NCBI GenBank assembly: GCA_011390365.1
Contig: JAABSM010000001.1
Location: 62,001-126,000, forward strand
Direction of reading: 5' to 3'
Length of the DNA: 64,000 bases
Source: Gammaproteobacteria bacterium
GTDB taxonomy: Bacteria; Pseudomonadota; Gammaproteobacteria; Chromatiales; Chromatiaceae
Below, piece after piece: positions 36,490 through 45,878 of this stretch (within the stretch, counting starts at the first letter, position 1; the number at the start of each line of letters is the position of its first letter). Position numbers and translations under genes: made by a program. Under the pieces are notes generated by a model. That model made no database searches, had not been told where the DNA came from, and worked only from the letters and a program-made list of their open reading frames with translations.

Positions 36490-38176
36490 TCGTTTGAAGG
36501 TCGTGCTTTGCTGGCACATGCACCAGCCGGATTACCGCGGCCCGGCGCACAGCGACTTTCAGTTGCCCTGGGTCTATCTGCATGGGATCAAGGACTACAT
36601 CGATATGGCGTACCATATCGAGGCCCAGGAAAAGGCCCGGGCGGTGGTCAACTTCGCGCCGGTCCTGCTGGAGCAGATCGAGGCCTACGTGGAACAACTC
36701 GATGGCTGGCTCAAGCGCGGCGAGCGGATCGGCGATCCACTGCTGGCGGGTCTCGCGGGACCCGGGCTGCCGTTGGACGACGGCCACCGGGAGGCACTGC
36801 TCAAGGCCTGCCTCAAGGCCAACGAACAGAACCTGATCGACCGTTTCCCCCCGTTCCGGCGATTGGCGGATATGGCCAAGAAGGCGTTGCGAGAGCGCTG
36901 GCGGATCCCCTATCTCAGCGATCGCTTCCTCACCGACCTGCTGGTGTGGTACCACTTGGCGTGGATGGGTGAGATGCCTCGCGAAAACGATTCGCGCATC
37001 GCATCCCTGGAGGAGAAGGGCGCGCTGTTCGATCAGCAGGATCGGCGCGCGCTGATCGAGGTGATCCACGAGATCCTCGCGGGGCTGATCCCCCGCTACC
37101 GGGCATTGGCGGAGGAGGGCAAGGTTGAGCTCTCCACCTCTCCCTACGCCCATCCCATCGTGCCCTTGCTGCTTGATCTGGAGACAACCCGCGAGGCCAT
37201 GCCGGAGGCGGCGCTGCCAAAGGCGAAGGAGTACCCCGGGGGCGAGCCTCGGGCGCGCTGGCATATTCGCAAGGGCGTGGAGACCTTCGAGCGCCATTTC
37301 GGCTTTCGCCCCAAGGGCTGCTGGCCCTCCGAGGGAGCGGTCAGCAGCCAGACCATTCGCATCCTCGAAGAGGAGGGCTTCGAGTGGGCCGCCAGCGGTC
37401 AGGCGGTATTGCACAACAGTCTGAGCCAACATCACAAGGCCCGGGAATTGCCCGAGAACTGGGTCCATCGCCCCTATACCCTGGCCGAGGGCAAGACCCG
37501 CATCTTTTTCCGCGACGACGGGCTATCCGATCTGATCGGCTTTACCTTTTCCGATTGGCATGCGGACGATGCGGTGGGCAACCTGATCCAGCATCTGGAG
37601 ACTATCGCCAACTCCACCAGCTGCGACCCGGACTGCGTGGTGTCGATCATTCTCGACGGCGAAAACGCCTGGGAATACTACCCGAAGAATGGCTGGTATT
37701 TCCTCAGCGCCCTCTACCAGCGGCTGGGCGACCACCCGCGGCTGGAGCTGACCACCTTCGCAAAGAGCATCCGCAAGAACCTGGGTATACCCCCCTCGAT
37801 CCCCTCGCTGGTCGCCGGCAGCTGGGTCTACGGCACCTTCTCCACCTGGATCGGCGATCGCGACAAGAATCTTGGCTGGGACATGCTGGTCGATGCCAAG
37901 AAGGCCTACGACAAGGCGCTCCAGGAGCGGGAGTATTCGCCGCAACAGCTGGATGAGCTGGAGATGCAACTTGCTACCTGCGAGGGATCCGACTGGTTCT
38001 GGTGGTTCGGCGACTACAATCCCGAGGCCGCCGTCTCCGATTTCGAGAAGCTCTTTCGCGCCCAGTTGACCCACCTCTACGAGTTGCTGGGGGTGGCGCC
38101 GCCGGCCTACCTCTCCCGGGTCTTCGCCCACGGTACCGGTGATCCCGCGAAAGGCGGTGTCATGAGAAAAAGCTAA
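36479..38176 (+). CDS. GH57-family glycoside hydrolase
   Basis: 565 aa, cytoplasmic. GH57 motifs in order: HMHQPDY (region 1), [10 protein letters not shown] with probable nucleophile E285, [11 protein letters not shown] with probable acid/base Asp (D346 or D347), and [12 protein letters not shown]57 includes alpha-amylases, amylopullulanases and branching enzymes; I cannot say which this is. Its place between glgC and malQ, with an 11-bp overlap and a 3-bp gap, points to a role in making or remodelling storage alpha-glucan. Confidence 0.92.
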   Translation: MSDNRLKVVLCWHMHQPDYRGPAHSDFQLPWVYLHGIKDYIDMAYHIEAQEKARAVVNFAPVLLEQIEAYVEQLDGWLKRGERIGDPLLAGLAGPGLPLDDGHREALLKACLKANEQNLIDRFPPFRRLADMAKKALRERWRIPYLSDRFLTDLLVWYHLAWMGEMPRENDSRIASLEEKGALFDQQDRRALIEVIHEILAGLIPRYRALAEEGKVELSTSPYAHPIVPLLLDLETTREAMPEAALPKAKEYPGGEPRARWHIRKGVETFERHFGFRPKGCWPSEGAVSSQTIRILEEEGFEWAASGQAVLHNSLSQHHKARELPENWVHRPYTLAEGKTRIFFRDDGLSDLIGFTFSDWHADDAVGNLIQHLETIANSTSCDPDCVVSIILDGENAWEYYPKNGWYFLSALYQRLGDHPRLELTTFAKSIRKNLGIPPSIPSLVAGSWVYGTFSTWIGDRDKNLGWDMLVDAKKAYDKALQEREYSPQQLDELEMQLATCEGSDWFWWFGDYNPEAAVSDFEKLFRAQLTHLYELLGVAPPAYLSRVFAHGTGDPAKGGVMRKS

Positions 38177-38179
38177 GGC

Positions 38180-39679
38180 ATGAGTGAAGTCAATCCCCCC
38201 CCGCAGGATTCCGGCCTGGATCGTCGACGCGCGGGTGTGCTGTTGCACATCTCTTCTCTGCCCGGCCGGTTCGATTGCGGCGAGCTCGGCTCCGAGGCCC
38301 GTCATTTCATCGATTTTCTGGCCGACTGCGGCGTCACGCTGTGGCAGATGCTTCCGGTCACCCCGCCCCAGGGCGGTCTGTCGCCCTATCAAAGCAGCTC
38401 GGTGCACGCGGGCAACCCCCGTTTCATCAGTCTACAACCGCTGATCGAGAGCGGTTGGTTGCCAAAGAGCGCGGCGGATAACAACGGCCAGGGTTTTCGC
38501 GAGGAAGCGATCGACTCGGCGCGGGAGGGTTTCCTCGCCCGTGCCACCGGTGAAGAGCGGCTTCGATACGATGAATTCATCGCCAAACAGGGCTTCTGGC
38601 TGGATGATTTCGCCCTGTTTCAGGCCTTGCACATACAATACCCGGGCATGGGCTGGTGGGAGTGGCCGCAAGGGCTGCGCGATCGCCAGCCGCTGGCCCT
38701 GGCCGAGGCGCGGGTGCAATACAAGGATCTTTGCGACAAGTTCCGGTTCGAGCAGTTTCTGTTCTTTGAACAGTGGCGTGCGCTCAAGGCCTACGCCAAT
38801 CAGCGCGGGGTGCTGCTGTTCGGGGACATGCCGATCTTCGTTGCCCATGACAGCGCCGAGGTGTGGGCCAACCCCGAGATGTTCTTCCTGGATGAGCAGG
38901 GGCAGCCGACGGTGGTAGCCGGCGTCCCTCCCGATTACTTTTCCGCGACCGGGCAACGCTGGGGCAACCCCCTCTACCGCTGGGATCGCATCGCCGACAG
39001 TGGCTTTCGCTTCTGGATCGAGCGCATGAAGACCCAGTTGTCCCTGTTCGACCTGATTCGCATCGACCACTTTCGCGGCTTCGAGGCCTACTGGGAGATC
39101 CCGGCGGAGGATGATACGGCGATCAACGGACATTGGGTCAAGGCCAGGGGCGACGAGCTGTTCGAGTATCTCCATGGCCAGTTCGATCCCCTGCCGCTGG
39201 TCGCCGAAGACCTGGGCATCATCACCCCGGAGGTGGATGCGCTGCGCGAGAAGTACGGTCTGCCCGGCATGAAGATCCTGCAATTCGCCTTTTCCGGCGA
39301 GGCGGAGAATCCCTATCTGCCCTTTCGCCATGAGCGCAACACCCTGGTCTACACCGGCACCCACGACAATGACACCACCCTTGGCTGGTACATGTCGCTG
39401 GATGACGAGATGCGCCACTATGTGGATGAGTACCTGGGCCACTCGGTGGAGGCCATGCCCTGGCCGTTGATCCGTCAGGCGCTGGCGTCGCGGGCCAATC
39501 TGGCGATTCTGCCGATGCAGGACCTGCTGGGGCTGGATGGCAGTCACCGCATGAATCTGCCGGGAACCATGGAGGGCAACTGGGACTGGCGCTTCCAGTG
39601 GGAGATGATCGACGCCCAGTTGCCGGCGAAGATTCGTCGTCGGGTCGAGATGTACGGACGATTGTCGGATTCACTTTGA
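38180..39679 (+). CDS. malQ: 4-alpha-glucanotransferase (amylomaltase)
   Basis: 499 aa, GH77. It transfers maltodextrin segments between glucans. Motifs: [57 protein letters not shown] (nucleophile Asp), [12 protein letters not shown] (acid/base Glu) and [14 protein letters not shown]. It starts 3 bp after the GH57 stop, so it is translationally linked. With glgC it suggests storage and turnover of glycogen. Confidence 0.97.
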   Translation: MSEVNPPPQDSGLDRRRAGVLLHISSLPGRFDCGELGSEARHFIDFLADCGVTLWQMLPVTPPQGGLSPYQSSSVHAGNPRFISLQPLIESGWLPKSAADNNGQGFREEAIDSAREGFLARATGEERLRYDEFIAKQGFWLDDFALFQALHIQYPGMGWWEWPQGLRDRQPLALAEARVQYKDLCDKFRFEQFLFFEQWRALKAYANQRGVLLFGDMPIFVAHDSAEVWANPEMFFLDEQGQPTVVAGVPPDYFSATGQRWGNPLYRWDRIADSGFRFWIERMKTQLSLFDLIRIDHFRGFEAYWEIPAEDDTAINGHWVKARGDELFEYLHGQFDPLPLVAEDLGIITPEVDALREKYGLPGMKILQFAFSGEAENPYLPFRHERNTLVYTGTHDNDTTLGWYMSLDDEMRHYVDEYLGHSVEAMPWPLIRQALASRANLAILPMQDLLGLDGSHRMNLPGTMEGNWDWRFQWEMIDAQLPAKIRRRVEMYGRLSDSL

Positions 39680-39723
39680 TCCCGCGGCCCAGCGGCGGGA
39701 GAGAGAGAAAAGAGGAGTCGAAT

Positions 39724-40605
39724 ATGTCGAGAACGATACGCAAGGCGGTTTTTCCTGTCGCGGGCCTCGGGACCCGCTTCCTTCCCGCCACCAAGGCGAG
39801 TCCCAAGGAGATGCTTCCCGTCGTCGACAAGCCGCTGATTCAATACGCGGTGGAGGAGGCGGTGAACGCCGGGGTGGAGGTAATGGTCTTCGTTACCGGG
39901 CGTAACAAGTCCTCAATCGCCAACCATTTCGATACCGCCTACGAGCTGGAGACGGAGCTCGAGAGCCGCGACAAGACCAAGCTGCTGGACATCGTCCAGG
40001 GGATCGTCCCCTCCCATGTTTCATGCGTCTACATTCGCCAGAACATGCCGCTGGGGCTCGGGCACGCGGTACTGTGCGCCGAGCCGGTGGTGGGGGATGA
40101 ACCCTTCGCGGTGGTGCTGGCGGATGACCTCATCGACGACGACGGCCGCGGCTGCCTCAGTCAGATGGTGCGGGTGTACGCGGATACCGCCTCCAGCGTG
40201 CTCGGCACCGAGGTGGTGGATCCCGCCGAGACCGGCAGTTACGGCATCGTCGACCCGGAAGGGGACGGTCGCATCGTACGCGTGAGGGGGATCGTCGAAA
40301 AACCGGCGCCGGCGGATGCCCCCTCCAACCGCGCCGTGGTGGGTCGCTATATCCTTACCTCGCGCATCTTCCATCACCTGCACAAGACCGGCAAAGGGGC
40401 CGGCGGCGAGATCCAGCTGACCGACGCCATCGCCGCGCTGATGCGGGAAGAGGATGTGCTCGCTTACGCCTTCAAGGGGCAACGTTACGATTGCGGCAGC
40501 AAACTAGGCTATTTGCAGGCCACCGTCGACTATGCGATCAAGCACCACCATCTGGGGGACGAATTCACCGCCTGGCTGAAGCGGCGGATCGGGTGTCAGG
40601 GCTAG
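39724..40605 (+). CDS. galU: UTP-glucose-1-phosphate uridylyltransferase
   Basis: 293 aa from the ATG at 39724 (AGAGGAG upstream). It makes UDP-glucose for envelope sugars. The nucleotide-binding [30 protein letters not shown] and [18 protein letters not shown] are characteristic. It lies 44 bp after malQ and is probably cotranscribed, sharing the glucose-1-phosphate pool with glgC. Confidence 0.97.
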   Translation: MSRTIRKAVFPVAGLGTRFLPATKASPKEMLPVVDKPLIQYAVEEAVNAGVEVMVFVTGRNKSSIANHFDTAYELETELESRDKTKLLDIVQGIVPSHVSCVYIRQNMPLGLGHAVLCAEPVVGDEPFAVVLADDLIDDDGRGCLSQMVRVYADTASSVLGTEVVDPAETGSYGIVDPEGDGRIVRVRGIVEKPAPADAPSNRAVVGRYILTSRIFHHLHKTGKGAGGEIQLTDAIAALMREEDVLAYAFKGQRYDCGSKLGYLQATVDYAIKHHHLGDEFTAWLKRRIGCQG

Positions 40606-40698
40606 GCGACGCCCTTGCCGGTGCTGAATATGGTCGGAATGACGGCGCCCGCGGCAGATGCAACAGTGGGATTCGCGGCAGCCCGCGGCCAAGCGCGG

Positions 40699-40729
40699 TT
40701 GTCAATATCCCGAGCGCTAATGCTATACT
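40699..40729 (+). promoter_or_regulatory. Probable sigma-70 promoter of the thioredoxin gene
   Basis: Extended -10 TGC-TATACT (TATACT at 40724-40729) with TTGTCA at 40699-40704. The 19-bp spacer is long, which the extended -10 could offset. It lies 62 bp before the GTG start. Confidence 0.5.
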
Positions 40730-40790
40730 GAATAACCCTGTTATTTTTTCGGCCCCGGGTCGGAACCACCACCCAGCAAAAGGAGCTATC

Positions 40791-41162
40791 GTGGCTGTAG
40801 TAGAGCTTACCCAAGAGAATTTTGAAGATACCATCACCAATAACGATTTTGTCATCGTCGACTACTGGGCGCCTTGGTGCGCCCCTTGCCGCTCTTTCGC
40901 CCCCACCTACGAAACGGTCTCCGAAGAGTTTCCGGATGTGGTTTTCGCCAAGGTGAATACGGAGGAGGAGCAGTCGATCGCCATGCACTTCCAGATCCGC
41001 TCCATTCCCACGCTGATGATCTTCCGCGAAAAGGTGATCATCTTCAGCCAGGCCGGCGCCCTGTCCGACTCCGGCTTTCGCGATCTGGTGACCAAGGCTT
41101 CGGAACTGGATATGGCCGAGGTCCACAAGCAGATCGAAGAGGAGAAGAACAAGCAGGCCTAG
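40791..41162 (+). CDS. Thioredoxin-family protein
   Basis: 123 aa from the GTG at 40791, which has AAAGGAG 5 nt upstream. Thioredoxin fold with active site WCAPC (C30/C33) and the cis-proline in RSIPTLMIF. It is a little longer than TrxA because of a charged helical tail (EVHKQIEEEKNKQA). Cytoplasmic, as no signal peptide is present. It probably reduces disulfides; partners are unknown. It has its own promoter and converges with the FHA gene. Confidence 0.93.
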   Translation: MAVVELTQENFEDTITNNDFVIVDYWAPWCAPCRSFAPTYETVSEEFPDVVFAKVNTEEEQSIAMHFQIRSIPTLMIFREKVIIFSQAGALSDSGFRDLVTKASELDMAEVHKQIEEEKNKQA

Positions 41163-41177
41163 CTCGCCCGCGCCTGA

Positions 41178-41215
41178 ACTGAAGTTCGGACTCCGCCCGG
41201 AGCCCGGACTTCAGT
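41178..41215. repeat. Long hairpin between convergent genes
   Basis: A 17-bp stem with one mismatch and one wobble: ACTGAAGTTCGGACTCC against GGAGCCCGGACTTCAGT, 4-nt loop. It sits in the 66-bp gap between the thioredoxin and FHA stop codons. No T-tract is present on either side, so a repeat or mRNA-stabilising role is as likely as termination. Confidence 0.55.
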
Positions 41216-41228
41216 CCGAAAACTCCGG

Positions 41229-41861
41229 CTACTCCTGCTGGAAGGCCATCCGCAGCCCGTCGACCTCGATCTCGTCACCGTTGTTCAAGCGGCTCTCGCC
41301 TTCCCCCAGAGGCTGGTCGTTGAGGGTGACGGCACCCCCTTCGCACGGCTTGGGGATCAGAAAGTAGTCATTGCCCTTCTGCATAATCGCCGCGCACTCG
41401 CCCCGCTTGGTGGCAAGAGGCGTTACCTCCTTGGTCAGCTTGATGATACGACCCATGCGCGGCCCATTGAGGATCTGCAGGAAGGCGGGAATCACCTCCG
41501 CCAGTTTGACCCTCCATAGCCGCTGATCTTCTTCCTCTTCGATGTTTTCGTCGCGATAGCTGTGGGCGTTGTCGACATACTCCAGGCTGTAGTCGCCGAA
41601 GTGGAGGATGTCGCCGTGATCGAGGGGGTGATCGGCGGTCTCGCGGCCATTGACCACCAGCGGGTATCGCGGCATGTCCTCGGCCAACATGCGATAACAA
41701 TTATCACCATCCCTCACCACCCGCGCGTGTTGCGGTCCGCAGCGAATGCTGTCGATACGGATCTCGTTTCGCTTTTCGCGGCCAATGGTGACCTCCATCT
41801 CCTCCTCCAGCTCGACGCTTTGCAGCAGGCGGTTGGAGAATCGCAGCATGAGCTTTGGCAT
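41229..41861 (-). CDS. Protein with two FHA-like domains
   Basis: 210 aa, cytoplasmic. The first FHA domain (about 5-95) has VTIGREKRNEIRID and GPQHARVVRDG, where the usual conserved Ser before the HA is Gly/Pro. The second half (about 118-208) repeats the pattern more weakly (LQILNGPRMGRIIKLT, VTLNDQPLGEGESRLNNGDEI). FHA domains bind phosphothreonine peptides; the altered residues make binding uncertain. GGAAGG precedes the ATG at 41861. It starts 2 bp after the stop of the CorB/CorC-type gene, so the two are coupled. Confidence 0.8.
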   Translation of the reverse strand: MPKLMLRFSNRLLQSVELEEEMEVTIGREKRNEIRIDSIRCGPQHARVVRDGDNCYRMLAEDMPRYPLVVNGRETADHPLDHGDILHFGDYSLEYVDNAHSYRDENIEEEEDQRLWRVKLAEVIPAFLQILNGPRMGRIIKLTKEVTPLATKRGECAAIMQKGNDYFLIPKPCEGGAVTLNDQPLGEGESRLNNGDEIEVDGLRMAFQQE

Positions 41862-41863
41862 GA

Positions 41864-43141
41864 TTATTCGGTACCTTCCGTTTTTCTCTGGTCCGGCATG
41901 AACTTGACCGTTTTTACCATGTTTCCATGGGTTTGCAGGATCTCGATGGGATAGCCGTTCAGCAGCAGGCTGGTGCCTGGCTCCGGGATGGTTTCCATAT
42001 ACTCCAGTATGAGGCCATTCATGGTCCGGGGTCCATGGCTGGGGAGTTCCCAGCCGAAGACGCGCACCAGCTCCCGAATGCTGGCGCTGCCGTTGATCAG
42101 ATAACTACCATCCCCCTGGGGCTGCACATCCTGCACCCGGTCCGCGGGATCGGTGGTGAACTCTCCGACGATCTCCTCAAGCAGGTCGGAGAGGGTGAGC
42201 AGCCCCATGAAATCCCCATATTCGTCGACGATCAACCCCAGATGGCGTCGTTCCCGCTGGAAGTTTAGCAGTTGTCGGTTGAGGGGGGTGGATTCCGGGA
42301 TGAAATAGGGCGGTTCCGAGATCTCGCGCAAGGTTTCGAGGCTCATCTCTCCCTTCGCCAGGGCGTGCATCGCGCGACGGATGTGCACCACGCCGACGAT
42401 CTGATCGATGCTGCCTTCGTACAGGGGGATGCGGGTGTAGTAGCTGTTGCGCAATTCGACGATGATCTCTTCGATGGGCAGGCCGAGATCTATGCCCTCC
42501 ACTTCATGACGGGGGATCATGATCTCTTCCACCCGTTTGTTTTCGAGATCGAGGATGCTCAACAGCATCTGGCGGCGGCTTTGGGGGATGAGGGCGCCGG
42601 CCTCCATCACCACGGTGCGCAACTCTTCCTGGGTGAGGGCGTTGCCGGCGCCATCCTGGTCACTGACCCCGGCCAGCTTGAGCAGCGAGTTGGCGATCAG
42701 GTTGACCGCCCACACCAGCGGGTAGGTGAGGCGGAGCAGGGGACGGTAGACGAAGGCGGCGGGGAATGCGAGTTTCTCCGGATGTAGGGCGGCAAGGGTC
42801 TTGGGGGCGACCTCGGAGAAGATCAGGATGACCAGGGTCAGCAGCCCGGCCGCCGCCGGGATCGCCCCTTCGCCGCCGATGCGCAGCGCGATCACGGTGG
42901 CAAGGGAGGAGGCGAGGATGTTGACGAAGTTGTTGCCCAGCAGGATCAGGCCGATGAGCCGGTCTGGGCGTTTGAGCAACTGATGGGCGCGCATCGCGCC
43001 TGGATGGCCGTTGTCCTTGAGGTGGCGGAGCCGGTAACGGTTGAGGGTCATCAGCGCTGTCTCGGATCCCGAGAAGAAGGCGGACATCATGATCAGTACG
43101 CCAAGTATGGAAAAAAGGGCGGAGAGGGGCAGATCAGTCAA
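41864..43141 (-). CDS. CorB/CorC-type magnesium/cobalt transporter (CNNM family)
   Basis: 425 aa. DUF21 membrane domain (about 5-185, SILGVLIMMSAFFSGSETAL and GLILLGNNFVNILASSLATVIAL), two CBS domains (about 205-330, IMIPRHEVEGIDL, LGLIVDEYGDFMGLLTLSDLL), and a C-terminal CorC/HlyC domain (about 345-420). The TTG at 43141 (GGGAG 7 nt upstream) places DUF21 at the N-terminus; an upstream ATG at 43252 would add 37 residues of no evident function. The next gene, FHA, is translationally linked. Confidence 0.9.
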   Translation of the reverse strand: MTDLPLSALFSILGVLIMMSAFFSGSETALMTLNRYRLRHLKDNGHPGAMRAHQLLKRPDRLIGLILLGNNFVNILASSLATVIALRIGGEGAIPAAAGLLTLVILIFSEVAPKTLAALHPEKLAFPAAFVYRPLLRLTYPLVWAVNLIANSLLKLAGVSDQDGAGNALTQEELRTVVMEAGALIPQSRRQMLLSILDLENKRVEEIMIPRHEVEGIDLGLPIEEIIVELRNSYYTRIPLYEGSIDQIVGVVHIRRAMHALAKGEMSLETLREISEPPYFIPESTPLNRQLLNFQRERRHLGLIVDEYGDFMGLLTLSDLLEEIVGEFTTDPADRVQDVQPQGDGSYLINGSASIRELVRVFGWELPSHGPRTMNGLILEYMETIPEPGTSLLLNGYPIEILQTHGNMVKTVKFMPDQRKTEGTE

Positions 43142-43263
43142 GGGGCAGCTCCCGGGCGATATCGAAAAGGTTGGAGAGTCGAGTGCAAGGCTTGGTGTCA
43201 CAGGGGCGATCGCACAGCCCCAGGGCTGTACTCCAGGCCGATGCCTTATCAATAAGACAACAA

Positions 43264-44058
43264 TCAGGCAAGGCGATAGGCTCCGTAACCCACCACGCGA
43301 TCCCGAGATCCGGCGGTATCCCCGGAGTTGCGCAGGTCGAGGGTGGCGACCGCCAGATGATGTTCCTTCGCCGCAAGCAGGAGGCCGCTGATGGGGATGC
43401 GGCCGCAGGCGTCATGGAAGTCGATGGCGGCGGGATTGCGCTCCTCAATGGCGCGGGTGGTCTTTGCGTCTCGCTCCCTCGCGGCATCGTAGTCGAGAAA
43501 ATGGGAGAGGTCGGAACTGATCACGATCAGGGTCTCGTCGCCTCCCCATGTCGCCTCAAGTACCTCCCGAACCTGTTCGGGCTCGGCATGGCCGACGATC
43601 AGCGGCGTCAGGGTAAAGTTCGCGAGTACCCTTTGCAGGAAGGGAAGCTGTACCTCGAGACTGTGTTCACCATCGAAGGCGGCATCGAGGGTAGCGACGA
43701 ACGGCTTCTGCTTGAGGTTCTTCAGTGTTTCGGCGTCGACCGGGATATCTCCCAGCGGCGTGCGAAAGGCCTTCGCATCGCTCACCGCCAATCCGCGAAA
43801 GGGCAGACGATGGGCCGGGGCCAGCACCACGACCCTGGTGATGCTGTCGCGAAAGGCGCGAAGTTGGGCGTAGGCCGTAGCCGCGACCGGTCCGGAAAAG
43901 ATGTAGCCGGCATGGGGGACGATGATCGCCTTCGGACGCGGTGTGTCGCCGCGGGGTGACACCATGGCCAGGTAGCGGTCGATCATGGATGCGAGCTTGT
44001 CGGGCTCGGCCGGATAGAATGCGCCCGAGACGCTCGGTATGCGAATGCCGTTACTCAA
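43264..44058 (-). CDS. Memo-family protein (AmmeMemoRadiSam system protein B)
   Basis: 264 aa. Memo/LigB-like fold: SVSGAFYPAEP, IVPHAGYIFSGPVAATAY, VVLAPAHRLPFRGLAVS, EHSLEVQLPFLQ, VISSDLSHFLDYDAA. It starts with TTG at 44058 with AAGGAG 8 nt upstream; an ATG overlapping the SD region stops at once. In many genomes this protein is encoded with an AMMECR1 protein and a radical-SAM protein; neither is near here. The function is unknown, possibly metal-dependent. Confidence 0.9.
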   Translation of the reverse strand: MSNGIRIPSVSGAFYPAEPDKLASMIDRYLAMVSPRGDTPRPKAIIVPHAGYIFSGPVAATAYAQLRAFRDSITRVVVLAPAHRLPFRGLAVSDAKAFRTPLGDIPVDAETLKNLKQKPFVATLDAAFDGEHSLEVQLPFLQRVLANFTLTPLIVGHAEPEQVREVLEATWGGDETLIVISSDLSHFLDYDAARERDAKTTRAIEERNPAAIDFHDACGRIPISGLLLAAKEHHLAVATLDLRNSGDTAGSRDRVVGYGAYRLA

Positions 44059-44308
44059 TCTCTCATCTCCTTGGTTTGACGGGAGCCGATTTGCCGGGAT
44101 TGCTGAAGCCAGCGCCCTTTCCCGAACCGGATTGCATCATGCGAGATGCGCGCGACAGGGGATCAGGGGTCTCTCCTGTTGTTGACTTTATTGTGCATTT
44201 AATATAGGGTTTGATTCTACAACAACAGGCGCGGTCGATTCCACCACTGGATGCTTGCCGAAGAGAAATTATCCGGTCCGCGCCTGATCGATAACCGTCG
44301 GCCAGGGA

Positions 44309-44704
44309 ATGTTTTCGGTGAAATTCGTGTCACGCCTTTTCAACTTGGGGCGCCGGTCGCCCATCGCGAGGCGCCAGTGCGGCGCCCATCCCCCGCGCCA
44401 CGCGTCATCTCGCAAATGGCTCGCCTACCGCCAGGACGGTTGGCATGTCGAGGAGGACGGCAACAGCAGGCGATGTCGTATCCTGCCCGAGACGCGGGTG
44501 TCGGCATGGCTGATTATTGCCCGTTTTCGCTACCTTGATGGCCTTAATGAAACCGACTCCACGATTTTATGGCGTGGGGCTGGTTTCTCCGCCGCGCAGA
44601 TGAGAAGATTGCGCCGCTCCCTGATCTGGCGGGGCAAGGAGGTTGAAACCGCCGCACCGGTTCTCGATATGGGCCACAATACGGTTAACAAGCCGACCAG
44701 CTGA
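44309..44704 (+). CDS. YgfX/CptA-like protein, N-terminally degenerate
   Basis: 131 aa. The C-terminal half matches the YgfX (toxin CptA) pattern: YRQDGWHVEEDG, ILPETRVSAWLIIARFRYLD, then FSAAQMRRLRRSLIW. The family normally starts with two membrane helices, but here residues 1-45 are basic and hydrophilic (RRSPIARRQCGAHPPRHASS). The gene may therefore be truncated or have decayed at its 5' end. YgfX is usually encoded beside sdhE/nadB; here it precedes a sensory gene by 51 bp. Medium confidence that it is expressed. Confidence 0.45.
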   Translation: MFSVKFVSRLFNLGRRSPIARRQCGAHPPRHASSRKWLAYRQDGWHVEEDGNSRRCRILPETRVSAWLIIARFRYLDGLNETDSTILWRGAGFSAAQMRRLRRSLIWRGKEVETAAPVLDMGHNTVNKPTS

Positions 44705-44755
44705 TCGGCCATCTGGCGTAGCGGTGAAACACATGTCACACAGAGAGACTGAAGC

Positions 44756-45877
44756 ATGACTGAAGAGCACGCTCCCTCGATACTTATCGTCGACGACGTA
44801 GCGGAGAATATCCAGATCGTCGCGGGGGTTCTGAAGACCGAGGGCTACAACATGGCCTTCGCCACCAGCGGAGAATCGGCGCTGGAGATCGCGCGCAACA
44901 ACCATTTCGATCTGGTGTTGCTGGATGTGATGATGCCGGAGATGGATGGTTTCGAGACCTGCCGGCTGCTCAAGGCGGATGAATCCATCGCCGACTCGAC
45001 CGTGATCTTTCTAACCGCCAAGACCGACGTCGACAGCATCGTCAGGGGCTTCGAACTGGGTGGCCGAGACTATATCACCAAACCCTTCAACGCCGCGGAG
45101 CTCTCCGCCAGGGTCAGGACCCATGTCGAGCTCAAGCGCAATCAGCGCGACCTGGAACAGTTGAACGCGGCAAAGGATCGCTTCATCTCCATCCTCGCCC
45201 ATGAACTCAAGGGACCTTTCGTGGGCCTGAATGGGGTGTTGAAGATGGTGGATGAACAGTACGACGTGCTCGAGCGGGAGATGATTCGTGACTACATCTC
45301 CCTCTCCCGCAAGGCGTCGGACCAGTTGCTGGATCTGGTGGATAATCTGCTGACCTGGTCGACCATGCGCACCGACGGGCTGCCGTTCGCGCCACGCCTC
45401 ATCGACCTTGGTACGGCCATTAACGAGACCGCGGCCGAGCTGGCTTCGGTCCTGGAAGCCAAGGACCTCTCGCTGGAGAACCGGGTCGGAGAGGGTAGCT
45501 TCGCGTTCGCGGACGCGGACATGATGCGCACCGTCCTCAGAAACCTCTTCTCCAACGCAGCGATGTTCACCGAACCAGGCGGAAGAGTGGGGGTGGAGTC
45601 GGAAGATGGGGGCGATCGCGTCAGGGTGCGGGTGTGGGATACCGGAATCGGTATCGGCGAGGAGGAGCGTCGCGATCTCTTTCATATAGACAAGCGGATC
45701 AAGCGCAAGGGAACCGCTGGCGAGATGGGGACGGGCATGGGCCTGATTCTCTGCCGCGATCTGGTGGAGCGCAACGGCGGGGAGATCTGGATAGCCAGCG
45801 CCCCGGGCAAGGGAACGGAGGTATTCTTCACCTTGCCGCGCCAGGATATTACGCAAACCGAACGGAAATTGGATTGA
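44756..45877 (+). CDS. Receiver-histidine kinase, HisKA family
   Basis: 373 aa, cytoplasmic. The receiver domain (about 8-125) has SILIVDDVAENIQIV, a phosphoacceptor Asp in LVLLDVMMPEMDG and Lys in YITKPF. A HisKA domain follows with the phospho-His in ILAHELKGPFVGL, then a HATPase domain (TVLRNLFSNAAMFTEPGG, DTGIGIGEEER, GTGMGLILCRDLVERNGG). Signals probably come through the receiver, as no sensor domain is present. It is followed after 1 bp by a second receiver-containing gene. Confidence 0.92.
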   Translation: MTEEHAPSILIVDDVAENIQIVAGVLKTEGYNMAFATSGESALEIARNNHFDLVLLDVMMPEMDGFETCRLLKADESIADSTVIFLTAKTDVDSIVRGFELGGRDYITKPFNAAELSARVRTHVELKRNQRDLEQLNAAKDRFISILAHELKGPFVGLNGVLKMVDEQYDVLEREMIRDYISLSRKASDQLLDLVDNLLTWSTMRTDGLPFAPRLIDLGTAINETAAELASVLEAKDLSLENRVGEGSFAFADADMMRTVLRNLFSNAAMFTEPGGRVGVESEDGGDRVRVRVWDTGIGIGEEERRDLFHIDKRIKRKGTAGEMGTGMGLILCRDLVERNGGEIWIASAPGKGTEVFFTLPRQDITQTERKLD

Positions 45878-45878
45878 C

